DNA of 14,541 nucleotides from an uncultured Hyphomicrobiales bacterium (GTDB lineage Bacteria > Pseudomonadota > Alphaproteobacteria > Rhizobiales > Rhizobiaceae): the NCBI GenBank assembly GCA_943914405.1, contig CALUBX010000105.1, forward strand, positions 1-14,541, read 5' to 3'. The notes beneath the pieces are model-generated. The model saw nothing but the letters and a program-made list of their open reading frames with translations. It searched no databases and was not told the DNA's origin. Numbering within the stretch: the stretch's first letter is position 1; each line of letters starts with the position of its first letter. Of the stretch, positions 1 to 5,484 are shown in pieces. A program made the position numbers and the translations under genes.

Positions 1-198
1 GACGGGGAGGGGGCCATGGGCAGAGAACCAGTCGCCGGCCACCTGCATCAGCGCCGCTTCGAAAGCTCCGTCCTTGACGAACTGTATCCCGCCGCTCTGG
101 GTTTCGCGGCTGTCGAGCGTATCACCGGACGCCGAGACGAGAGCGGCGCGGAGCGAACTCGTTCCCCAGTCGAGGATGATGGAGGCGGGGGTCTGCAT
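1..198 (-). CDS. dgoK: 2-dehydro-3-deoxygalactonokinase, N-terminal part (runs off window)
   Basis: Only the first 66 codons are inside the window; the frame is open to the edge. The product begins MQTPASIILDWGTSSLRAAL, the phosphate-binding entry motif of the DgoK kinases, and reaches GDWFSAHGPLPV, which in the family leads into the conserved glycine-rich VMAGMVGS segment. DgoK phosphorylates 2-keto-3-deoxygalactonate with ATP in the De Ley-Doudoroff galactonate/galactose pathway in the cytoplasm; the 6-phospho product is normally cleaved by DgoA, which would be expected just beyond the left edge. The start at 198 is the only ATG that keeps the whole motif, and GAGGAC lies a short way upstream. 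The gene lies in the same direction as the alpha-glucosidase but is separated by 148 bp, so a separate promoter is likely. Recognition is by family resemblance from memory. Confidence 0.85.
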   Translation of the reverse strand, partial: MQTPASIILDWGTSSLRAALVSASGDTLDSRETQSGGIQFVKDGAFEAALMQVAGDWFSAHGPLPV

Positions 199-231
199 GC
201 GAAGGGTCCTCGGGAAAAACTGCGCCTTCGA

Positions 232-244
232 TAACGGCCCGTTA
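232..244. promoter_or_regulatory. 13-bp palindrome upstream of dgoK
   Basis: TAACGGcCCGTTA is a perfect 6+1+6 inverted repeat lying 34 bp before the dgoK start, in the 148-bp gap after the alpha-glucosidase. Its position fits an operator for a dimeric regulator of galactonate genes (often GntR, IclR or LysR type). No regulator gene for it is visible here. Function is inferred from position and symmetry only. Confidence 0.35.
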
Positions 245-346
245 CTCTCCTGTCGAGGGGTCTCTAAGCGGAGCAAGTCGCTGTCGGGGCCACGATCCCG
301 CCTTCAGGTCCATATGTCCCAATGCCGCGCCTCTACCTGACGGCCC

Positions 347-2038
347 TTACACCCCGCAAAGGATGGCAAAGGCTTCATACGGACACAGTTCCAGCGCATC
401 ATCCAGCCTTTCCACCGGGTCGTAATTGGTGATGAGGCAGCGCCCGGTGATATTGAGTTCGCCGGGAATGGTTAGGGGAACGGTCCTGCCGCTGAAATTC
501 GCGACGACCACCAGCCGTTCGCGGCCGAGTTCCCGCGAATAGACCATCACGTCCGGGTGCTGGTCCAGCCAGGACTGGTATGTGCCGTAGACGATGACGG
601 GATGCGTTTTGCGCAACGCGATCAGCTTGCGGTAATGGTTCCAAACCGACTGCTCGTCGGTCATTGCCGCGTCGGCGTTGATCGTCGTGTAGTTCGGGTT
701 GACCTCGATCCACGGAACGCCGGTGGAAAAGCCGCCATAGGGGGCCGCACTCCACTGCATCGGGGTGCGGGCATTGTCGCGACCGTTTTCATTGGCGCCC
801 TTGATAAATTCCTCCGGCGAAAGGCCCGCATCCAAGTGCAGCCGGTGCATGTTGAGCGTCTCGATGTCGCGATACTGCTCGATCCGGGTGAATGGAACAT
901 TGGTCATGCCGATCTCTTCGCCCTGGTAGACGAAGGGCGTGCCCTTGAGGAGATGCAGGACGGTCGCCAGCATCTTTCCGGATTGGACGGGATAGCCCTT
1001 GGCGTCGCCATATTTGGAGATGGCGCGCGGCAGGTCATGGTTGCCCCAGAACAGGGCGTTCCAGCCATCGTCCGACAGGGCATATTGCCACTTGCTCAAG
1101 ACGGATTTCAGCTTCACGAGATCGAAGGGCTTCGATCGCCATTTGCCGAATGTCTCGTCCCATTGCTGGGTCACATGCTCGAACTGGAAGACCATGGACA
1201 ATTCGTGTCGGTCGCGACCGGAATAAAGAAGGGCAGAGCCGGGGGTCGCGCTCCAGCATTCGCCCACCGTCAGCACATTGCGGCTGCCGAAAGTCTCGCG
1301 GTTCATCTCCTGAAGGTAATCGTGAAGGTGGGGTCCGTCGAAGATGATCGCCTGATCGACCTGTTTGCCGATATGATCGATGACGTCCATGCGGAAGCCG
1401 GCGATGCCGCGCTCCAGCCACCAGTTCATCATCGCGTAGATCTCTTGCCGGACCTTGGGATTTTCCCAGTTGAGATCCGGCTGGCGCCGCGAGAACAGAT
1501 GCAGGTAGTACTCGCCGGAATGGGGATCGAGTGTCCAGGCCGGCCCCCCGAAGGAGGACATGAGACCGTTCGGCACGCCACCGTCGGCTGCCGGCTTGCG
1601 CCAGATGTAATAGTCGCGGAACGGGTTACCCGGCCCCTTGCGTGCCTCGATGAACCAGGGATGCTCGTCGGATGTATGATTGACGACGAGATCCAGAACC
1701 AGGCCAATCCCTCGCTTGCGAGCTTCGTCCACCAGATGATCGAAATCGGCAAGCGTACCGAATTCCGGCGCGATCCCCTGGTAGTCCGAGATGTCGTAGC
1801 CGTTGTCATCCATGGGGGATGTGAAGATCGGCGACAGCCATATGATGTCGATGCCGAGAGACTTGAGGTAGTCGAGCTTACTGGTGATCCCGGGGATGTC
1901 GCCGATCCCGTCCCCATTGCTGTCGGCGAAGCTGCGGGGATAGATCTGGTAGACGGTGGAAGCATGCCACCACTTCCGCTCGATTACGGGATGGAGGGCC
2001 GGCCCGCCAACCGCAAGCTGCTCGCCGATCTGGTCCAT
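347..2038 (-). CDS. GH13 alpha-glucosidase (oligo-1,6-glucosidase type)
   Basis: 563-aa glycoside hydrolase of family 13, cytosolic (no signal peptide), releasing glucose from the non-reducing end of short alpha-glucosides. The four classical regions are intact: DLVVNH (about 116-121), GFRMDVI with the nucleophile Asp218, VGE with the acid/base Glu260, and the NHD motif with Asp335. QPDLNWENP near 186-194 is the signature of the oligo-1,6-glucosidase/alpha-glucosidase branch. The residue after the nucleophile is Val, which in this branch goes with alpha-1,6 (isomaltose-type) preference, where maltases have Thr or Ala. Length is normal for the family. The start is supported by AGGAGA about 8 bases upstream. 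It resembles rhizobial AglA, but no agl ABC-transporter genes are adjacent. An EcfG-type promoter at 2066-2090 points at it, so stress or osmotic induction is likely. Trehalose synthase-like activity is less likely, given the domain length. Confidence 0.93.
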   Translation of the reverse strand: MDQIGEQLAVGGPALHPVIERKWWHASTVYQIYPRSFADSNGDGIGDIPGITSKLDYLKSLGIDIIWLSPIFTSPMDDNGYDISDYQGIAPEFGTLADFDHLVDEARKRGIGLVLDLVVNHTSDEHPWFIEARKGPGNPFRDYYIWRKPAADGGVPNGLMSSFGGPAWTLDPHSGEYYLHLFSRRQPDLNWENPKVRQEIYAMMNWWLERGIAGFRMDVIDHIGKQVDQAIIFDGPHLHDYLQEMNRETFGSRNVLTVGECWSATPGSALLYSGRDRHELSMVFQFEHVTQQWDETFGKWRSKPFDLVKLKSVLSKWQYALSDDGWNALFWGNHDLPRAISKYGDAKGYPVQSGKMLATVLHLLKGTPFVYQGEEIGMTNVPFTRIEQYRDIETLNMHRLHLDAGLSPEEFIKGANENGRDNARTPMQWSAAPYGGFSTGVPWIEVNPNYTTINADAAMTDEQSVWNHYRKLIALRKTHPVIVYGTYQSWLDQHPDVMVYSRELGRERLVVVANFSGRTVPLTIPGELNITGRCLITNYDPVERLDDALELCPYEAFAILCGV

Positions 2039-2065
2039 TTGCGTCTCCTGGCTTGTCAGCCGGGC

Positions 2066-2090
2066 AACGCCGAAGCTTTGAGACAGTTCC
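2066..2090 (-). promoter_or_regulatory. EcfG/RpoE2-type stress promoter of the alpha-glucosidase gene
   Basis: Read on the minus strand this is GGAAC (2090-2086), a 16-base spacer, then CGTT (2069-2066). That is an exact match to the general-stress sigma factor consensus known from Sinorhizobium and other Alphaproteobacteria. The -10 element lies 27 bp before the start codon, which leaves a leader of about 20 bases carrying the AGGAGA ribosome site. Seen directly in sequence; use by EcfG is inferred. Confidence 0.78.
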
Positions 2091-2100
2091 TGAAAAAGCG

Positions 2101-2125
2101 GGAACCGCCGGGCGTCTTGCCGGTT
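2101..2125 (+). promoter_or_regulatory. EcfG/RpoE2-type stress promoter of the small-protein pair
   Basis: GGAAC (2101-2105), a 16-base spacer, then GGTT (2122-2125); one base off the CGTT form of the -10 element. It lies 36 bp before the start of the 60-aa gene and only 10 bp from the oppositely oriented EcfG-type promoter, so the two would diverge back to back. Confidence 0.72.
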
Positions 2126-2160
2126 AGCAGGGCAGGGACACCAATGAGAGGAGCATCCCG

Positions 2161-2343
2161 ATGAACAGTAGACTTCCTCCCGTGCCGGATGAGAACCGCA
2201 GCCCGAAGGGCACCGGTACGCCGGCCACCTGGGGCACGTCCGAAAACCGGACTGTCACACCCGAGACCAACCCCGACAAGATCGGCCAGCAGGGCAACAG
2301 CAAGGTCAACACGACCCATCAGGGCTATCAGCAGGATCGATAG
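2161..2343 (+). CDS. Small hydrophilic stress-linked protein (60 aa)
   Basis: 60-aa protein with no hydrophobic segment, rich in Asn, Gln, Thr, Pro and Gly, and ending in NTTHQGYQQDR. It is expected to be disordered and cytosolic. I recall similar small hypothetical proteins in rhizobia, often ending in a QGYQQDR-like tail, but know no function. The reading frame is supported by GAGGAG 6-10 bases before ATG, an EcfG-type promoter directly upstream, and a second small gene that follows after 8 bp with its own AGGAG. The context suggests a member of the general stress regulon. No domain is recognisable. Confidence 0.72.
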   Translation: MNSRLPPVPDENRSPKGTGTPATWGTSENRTVTPETNPDKIGQQGNSKVNTTHQGYQQDR

Positions 2344-2351
2344 GAGCGTTC

Positions 2352-2567
2352 ATGTCTACGTCCCAGAAGACACCCGCGAGCATCCGCCAGGGAGGCCCGG
2401 GCTCCAGTAAGCAGAATGCCAAGGCGCCGCTCGACCTTAGAAAGCCCGGCTCCGACGACAGCGACAATCGCGCCAGGAGCCGCGTCTCCGGCGGCGGTGG
2501 CGAGAAGGACAGCCACCACACCCACGACGCGGAGAGCAAGGGCGGCGGGACCCGGCCCGCACACTGA
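2352..2567 (+). CDS. Small charged Gly/Ser-rich stress-linked protein (71 aa)
   Basis: 71-aa very hydrophilic protein with many Ser, Lys, Asp and Gly residues, a GGGG stretch and a His/Asp-rich segment (DSHHTHD). It has no signal peptide or membrane segment and is probably disordered. AGGAG stands 6 bases before the ATG, and the gene begins 8 bp after the previous stop, so the two form a small operon closed by the terminator at 2585-2618. I do not recognise the family beyond a resemblance to rhizobial hypothetical proteins. The overlapping longer frames on both strands lack a ribosome site and are treated as shadows. Confidence 0.65.
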   Translation: MSTSQKTPASIRQGGPGSSKQNAKAPLDLRKPGSDDSDNRARSRVSGGGGEKDSHHTHDAESKGGGTRPAH

Positions 2568-2584
2568 GTGTCGCGACGGCATGA

Positions 2585-2618
2585 GAAGCCCTCTCCTGAC
2601 AACAGGGGAGGGCTTCTT
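2585..2618 (+). terminator. Intrinsic terminator after the small-protein pair
   Basis: A 13-bp stem (gaagccctctcct / aggggagggcttc, one G-U pair) with a 6-base loop, followed by TT and a mixed tract. It starts 18 bp after the second small gene's stop. The U-tract is short, but the stem is long and GC-rich. Confidence 0.75.
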
Positions 2619-2729
2619 CGTGATTGCATAAGCGTATCCTTATTATCCTTTCCTTTCCGCGACTTAAGACCATTGTCTATTCAGATGCGGCACCAAGGTC
2701 CGGCCCTATGCGGACTGAAGCCCCTCCCA

Positions 2730-2754
2730 GGAACAGCAGTTTCCCGCTCCCGTT
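2730..2754 (+). promoter_or_regulatory. EcfG/RpoE2-type stress promoter of the secreted-protein cluster
   Basis: GGAAC (2730-2734), a 16-base spacer, then CGTT (2751-2754), an exact consensus match. It lies 66 bp before the first secreted-protein gene and gives a leader of roughly 60 bases. Spacer length equals that of the other two EcfG-type sites in the window. Confidence 0.78.
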
Positions 2755-2820
2755 TGGTCACCGTGTCACCGCTCCTGAAGCGGGAGGTGATCCAGAGGAA
2801 ACAACCAAGGGAGTAAAAAA

Positions 2821-3270
2821 ATGAAAATCGTCACACGCGCCGCCTTCGCTGCGGCCCTTCTCGCCGGCAGCTGCCTGTCCGCCTACGCCCAGTCTGCCAG
2901 CACCGTCGGTACCGGCGGCACCAGCGCAGGCGGCGGCACTTCGACCAGCACGATCGGCACAGGCGGCTCCTCCGCGGGCTCTGGTTCCGGTTCCGGCTCG
3001 GCCTCCACACTTGGCACGGGCGGCACCTCTGCCGGCGGCGGCATGTCCAGCAGCTCGGTCGGCACGGGTGGATCGGCCGCAGGCTCGGGGTCGGGCTCCG
3101 GCTCCGGTTCGGCCTCGACGCTGGGCACGGGCGGCACCTCGGCCGGCGACGGCATGTCCACCAGCTCGATCGGAACGGGTGGAAGCGCTGCCGGTGCGGC
3201 CCAGGACGACACCAGCAACAAGAACTGCCCTCCCGGTCAAGCCAAGAAGACGGACGGCAAGTCCTGCTGA
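2821..3270 (+). CDS. Secreted Gly/Ser/Thr-rich repeat protein (149 aa)
   Basis: Residues 1-24 form a clear Sec signal peptide (basic start, AAFAAALLAG core, cleavage after AYA or AYAQ). The mature part is three tandem units of about 35 residues starting near 25, 60 and 97. Each unit runs SAST(V/L)GTGGTSAG, a short Ser-rich spacer, then (I/V)GTGGS(S/A)AG with a Gly-Ser stretch. The tail NCPPGQAKKTDGKSC holds the only two mature cysteines, suggesting one disulphide in the periplasm or outside. GGGAG sits 7 bases before ATG. An EcfG-type promoter lies upstream and two further secreted proteins with related motifs follow. Function is unknown; a disordered, repetitive envelope or matrix protein is a reasonable guess. 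Not a lipoprotein: Cys18 in the signal region has no good lipobox. Confidence 0.8.
   Translation: MKIVTRAAFAAALLAGSCLSAYAQSASTVGTGGTSAGGGTSTSTIGTGGSSAGSGSGSGSASTLGTGGTSAGGGMSSSSVGTGGSAAGSGSGSGSGSASTLGTGGTSAGDGMSTSSIGTGGSAAGAAQDDTSNKNCPPGQAKKTDGKSC
2893..3198 (+). repeat. Three in-frame tandem repeats in the secreted protein gene
   Basis: Units of about 105, 111 and 90 bp begin near 2893, 2998 and 3109. They share the codon pattern for SASTxGTGGTSAG and GTGGSxAG, and differ mainly in the length of the Gly-Ser run and at third positions. Divergence between units suggests an old duplication rather than a recent slippage array. Confidence 0.75.
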
Positions 3271-3278
3271 CCCATCCT

Positions 3279-3314
3279 GCCGGTCTCGGACGCGCGTCCG
3301 GGGCCGGCCTTTTT
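3279..3314 (+). terminator. Strong intrinsic terminator inside the secreted-protein operon
   Basis: A fully paired 14-bp stem (3279-3292 with 3295-3308, two G-T pairs) with a 2-base apex, followed by C and five T (3310-3314). The ribosome site of the next gene begins almost at once, so there is no room for a promoter between the two. The hairpin may limit transcription of the two downstream genes. Confidence 0.8.
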
Positions 3315-3329
3315 CCAGGGAGTGAGATC

Positions 3330-3722
3330 ATGATCCGCATGTCCCAGATCATCCGGCGCGGGGCGCTTGTGTCTTCCGCCCTCTTGGCAGCCGGTATCGG
3401 CACACTTCACGCCGAAACGGTGAAGCTTGATGACGGCACAACCTGCACCGTTATCGAAAGCACGAGCTCCGCAGGAACCGGGAACTCGTCCACCGTCACC
3501 GCCGGAAAGGGCGACGTGACGTCTTCCACCACGGTTGGCGGACAGACCATGACCATGCAATCCGGCTCCGGCTCCGGCTCCGTGTCATCCAGCGCAGGGT
3601 CCTCCGTCACCTCGGGCAATGCCGGCGGACATTCCTTTTCCACCGCAAGCATTACCAGGCCAGACGGATCTGTGGTGACCCGCCGCTCCGACGGCACCTG
3701 CGACATCACCAAACCAAGATAG
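3330..3722 (+). CDS. Secreted Ser/Thr/Gly-rich two-cysteine protein (130 aa)
   Basis: The signal peptide spans residues 1-28, with cleavage after LHA. The mature chain is very rich in Ser, Thr, Gly and Val. It starts with a short segment TVKLDDGTTCTVIE and ends with RRSDGTCDITKPR, so the only two cysteines sit near the two ends in similar DGT-C settings. Between them lie Ser/Gly runs such as GSGSGSVSSSAGSS. GGGAG lies 9 bases before the ATG; a second ATG three codons on is possible. It follows the first secreted gene after a terminator hairpin and is followed 11 bp later by the third, so all three may share the EcfG-type promoter by read-through. Family not recognised and function unknown. 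Periplasmic or extracellular location is inferred. Confidence 0.75.
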   Translation: MIRMSQIIRRGALVSSALLAAGIGTLHAETVKLDDGTTCTVIESTSSAGTGNSSTVTAGKGDVTSSTTVGGQTMTMQSGSGSGSVSSSAGSSVTSGNAGGHSFSTASITRPDGSVVTRRSDGTCDITKPR

Positions 3723-3733
3723 AGGAGGTCAGC

Positions 3734-4174
3734 ATGCCCAGACTCGATATCTTCGCCGTATCCTTCGCTCTGATGTTGGGTGCCATGCCCGCCCTGGCAC
3801 AGGACTGCAACTCCGCCGGCACGGTCGGTTCCGGCGGAAGCGCTGCCGCAGGCGGTACCTCCGCCAGCACCCTCGGCACAGGGGGCACCTGCAATACCGA
3901 TAATGGCTCCACGGGCTCGATTGCCTCGGGCGGCAGCGCTGCGGCGGCCGATGGCAAAACGCAGAGCCGCACGCATGTCACCGAAAACCCCAGCAAGCTG
4001 CAGACTCAGTCTAAGGCCCAGGCGATGGACCAGGGCACCTTCAGCAAGTCTCAGACGAAAACGCGGGTCCAGAACGATACGCTTCAGAGCACGACCCGCA
4101 CCATGTCGCATGTTCCGGGCGAAAAGCCGGTAAAGAGCACGACAGGCAGCCAGGTCCGGCTGCCGCAGCAGTAA
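3734..4174 (+). CDS. Secreted Gly-rich two-cysteine protein with basic Gln/Thr-rich tail (146 aa)
   Basis: The signal peptide spans residues 1-22, with cleavage after ALA. The mature protein starts QDCNSAGTVGSGGSAAAGG and carries the same GTVGSGGS / STLGTGGT motif as the first protein of the cluster, which supports common descent of that part. Two cysteines (CNSAG and CNTDNG) bracket the repeat. From about residue 75 the chain changes to a polar segment rich in Gln, Thr, Ser and Lys (LQTQSKAQ, SKSQTKTRVQ), with no hydrophobic stretch. AGGAGGT lies 5 bases before ATG, one of the best ribosome sites in the window, and could raise its output despite an upstream terminator. Function unknown. A shared role in the stressed cell envelope is inferred from neighbours. 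Confidence 0.77.
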   Translation: MPRLDIFAVSFALMLGAMPALAQDCNSAGTVGSGGSAAAGGTSASTLGTGGTCNTDNGSTGSIASGGSAAAADGKTQSRTHVTENPSKLQTQSKAQAMDQGTFSKSQTKTRVQNDTLQSTTRTMSHVPGEKPVKSTTGSQVRLPQQ

Positions 4175-4184
4175 GCCGCACACA

Positions 4185-4211
4185 AGGCGGCCGGCACCGG
4201 GTCGGCCGCTT
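4185..4211 (+). terminator. Possible terminator after the secreted-protein cluster
   Basis: A stem pairs gcggccg (4187-4193) with cggccgc (4203-4209), extended by two weaker pairs, around a 9-base loop. No T-tract follows, so it is only a possible terminator or an mRNA end-stabilising hairpin. Confidence 0.4.
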
Positions 4212-4335
4212 GCGGAGAGGGCCGCGCCGATTTCGTAAAGATTGCATTTAGGTTTTCCCGGTAAGATGCCGTTAGCAAATTTCCGGCGGTCTCTCCGGCG
4301 AGATGCTCCTGGTGTTGTTTTGCGTACGGGTTCTC

Positions 4336-5400
4336 ATGCGTCTTGCGGCTGTTCCAGCACTCATTCTTGCGGGCTTAAGCCTTGCAAGCTGCACCTCGAG
4401 CGTCGGCTCCGACGACAACATGCCACCCGCGCCGGTGGCAATGCGCACGGGCAGCATATCGCCTGCGCCTGCGGCACCGATGCCCGCCGCCGATGTCGGG
4501 AAATCGCAACGGATCGCCACGCGCGAAACCGCCGAATCTCATCCCGCTGCGCTCGCCTGGGAAGGCCCGGCGGAACAGTCGCATGCCTTCGATGGCATGG
4601 CGACGACCGTTGGCATGCCCATTCCCGGCGAACGTCCGGTTGCGGCGCTGCGACCGGCCATGCCCGAGATGAAGCCGCGCTTCGATGACGGTCCGCGGAG
4701 CGGGCGGACACAGATCTACGGCCATCGCTTCCGCGACGCCAAGCCCATAAACTTCGGCCGCGCCTCTCCCCGCAGCCTCGCGGTCCACGGCGTCGATGTA
4801 TCCCGCTGGCAGGGCGATATCGACTGGATGAAGCTGAGGACGCAAGGCGCGAACTTCGCCTACATCAAGGCCACCGACGGTGGTGACCATATCGATCCCA
4901 TGTTTCGCACGAACTGGCGCAAGGCCAAGGAAGCCGGCGTCAAGCGCGGAGCCTACCACTTCTTCTACTGGTGCCGCACAGCCGGGGAGCAGGCCGACTG
5001 GTTCATCCGCAACGTGCCGCGCGATCCCGATGCGCTGCCGCCAGTGATCGACGTCGAATACAATCACCTGTCCGATTGCAAGATGCGGCTCTCGCGGGCG
5101 AAGATTCTGGAAAAGATGCAGGTCTTCATGGACCGGCTTGAGCGCCACTATGGCAAGCGTCCGATCATCTACACCGCGCCGGACTTCTATGCGGACAATC
5201 TCGACGGTGAATTCATGCAGCATCCGTTCTGGCTTCGCTCGGTCGCGGCACACCCCACCAAGATCTACCCGGGACGCCGCTGGGTGTTCTGGCAGTATTC
5301 GGGATCCGGGCTGACGCAAGGGGTTGAAGGCAAGATCGACCTCAACGTTTTCCACGGCAGCGAAAGCGACTGGCATAACTGGGTCGCGCAAGCGGGCTGA
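4336..5400 (+). CDS. GH25 lysozyme-like lipoprotein
   Basis: 354-aa protein when started at 4336, where MRLAAVPALILAGLSLASC is a textbook lipoprotein signal with lipobox LASC and the lipidated Cys at 19. An in-frame ATG at 4303 would add 11 hydrophobic residues and is less convincing; neither has a strong ribosome site. After a low-complexity Pro/Ala linker, the GH25 muramidase domain fills about 150-350. It shows GVDVSRWQGDIDW with catalytic-site Asp154 and VIDVEYN with Asp239 and catalytic Glu241, then the family's YTAPDFY and WQYSGSG segments. GH25 enzymes cleave the beta-1,4 bond between MurNAc and GlcNAc, so this protein probably remodels peptidoglycan from a membrane anchor. It follows the stress-secreted cluster in the same direction but after 161 bp, so it may be transcribed separately; I see no EcfG-type site in that gap. 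Confidence 0.9.
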   Translation: MRLAAVPALILAGLSLASCTSSVGSDDNMPPAPVAMRTGSISPAPAAPMPAADVGKSQRIATRETAESHPAALAWEGPAEQSHAFDGMATTVGMPIPGERPVAALRPAMPEMKPRFDDGPRSGRTQIYGHRFRDAKPINFGRASPRSLAVHGVDVSRWQGDIDWMKLRTQGANFAYIKATDGGDHIDPMFRTNWRKAKEAGVKRGAYHFFYWCRTAGEQADWFIRNVPRDPDALPPVIDVEYNHLSDCKMRLSRAKILEKMQVFMDRLERHYGKRPIIYTAPDFYADNLDGEFMQHPFWLRSVAAHPTKIYPGRRWVFWQYSGSGLTQGVEGKIDLNVFHGSESDWHNWVAQAG

Positions 5401-5484
5401 GAAAAACCTGCAACGTCTTGTCATTTGACAAAGCGGGCTGCGAATGAATTCCGCGCTGCGCCTTACGGTGCTTGGAGGTCGCCT

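Noticed and set aside
557..2164. 535-codon open frame antisense to the alpha-glucosidase
   Set aside because: GC-rich codon bias opens the opposite strand; the GH13 gene has all catalytic motifs and a ribosome site, while this frame matches no family.
2893..3198. Regular repeats as a possible CRISPR array
   Set aside because: Repeats are in-frame coding units of a secreted protein, with related rather than unique spacers.
3407..4183. 258-codon minus-strand frame across two secreted-protein genes
   Set aside because: The plus-strand genes have signal peptides and strong ribosome sites; the minus frame is low-complexity antisense.
4375..5424. 349-codon frame antisense to the GH25 gene
   Set aside because: Shadow of a gene with intact catalytic motifs and a lipobox; no ribosome site or family pattern.
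5418..5431. Inverted repeat TTGTCA-tt-TGACAA between convergent genes
   Set aside because: A 2-base loop and no T-tract make it a poor terminator, and an operator is not expected between gene ends; left unassigned.
5390..5440. Direct repeat AAGCGGGCTG at 5390-5399 and 5431-5440
   Set aside because: Ten bases only, flanking 31 bp after the lysozyme gene; no sign of an element or attachment site.
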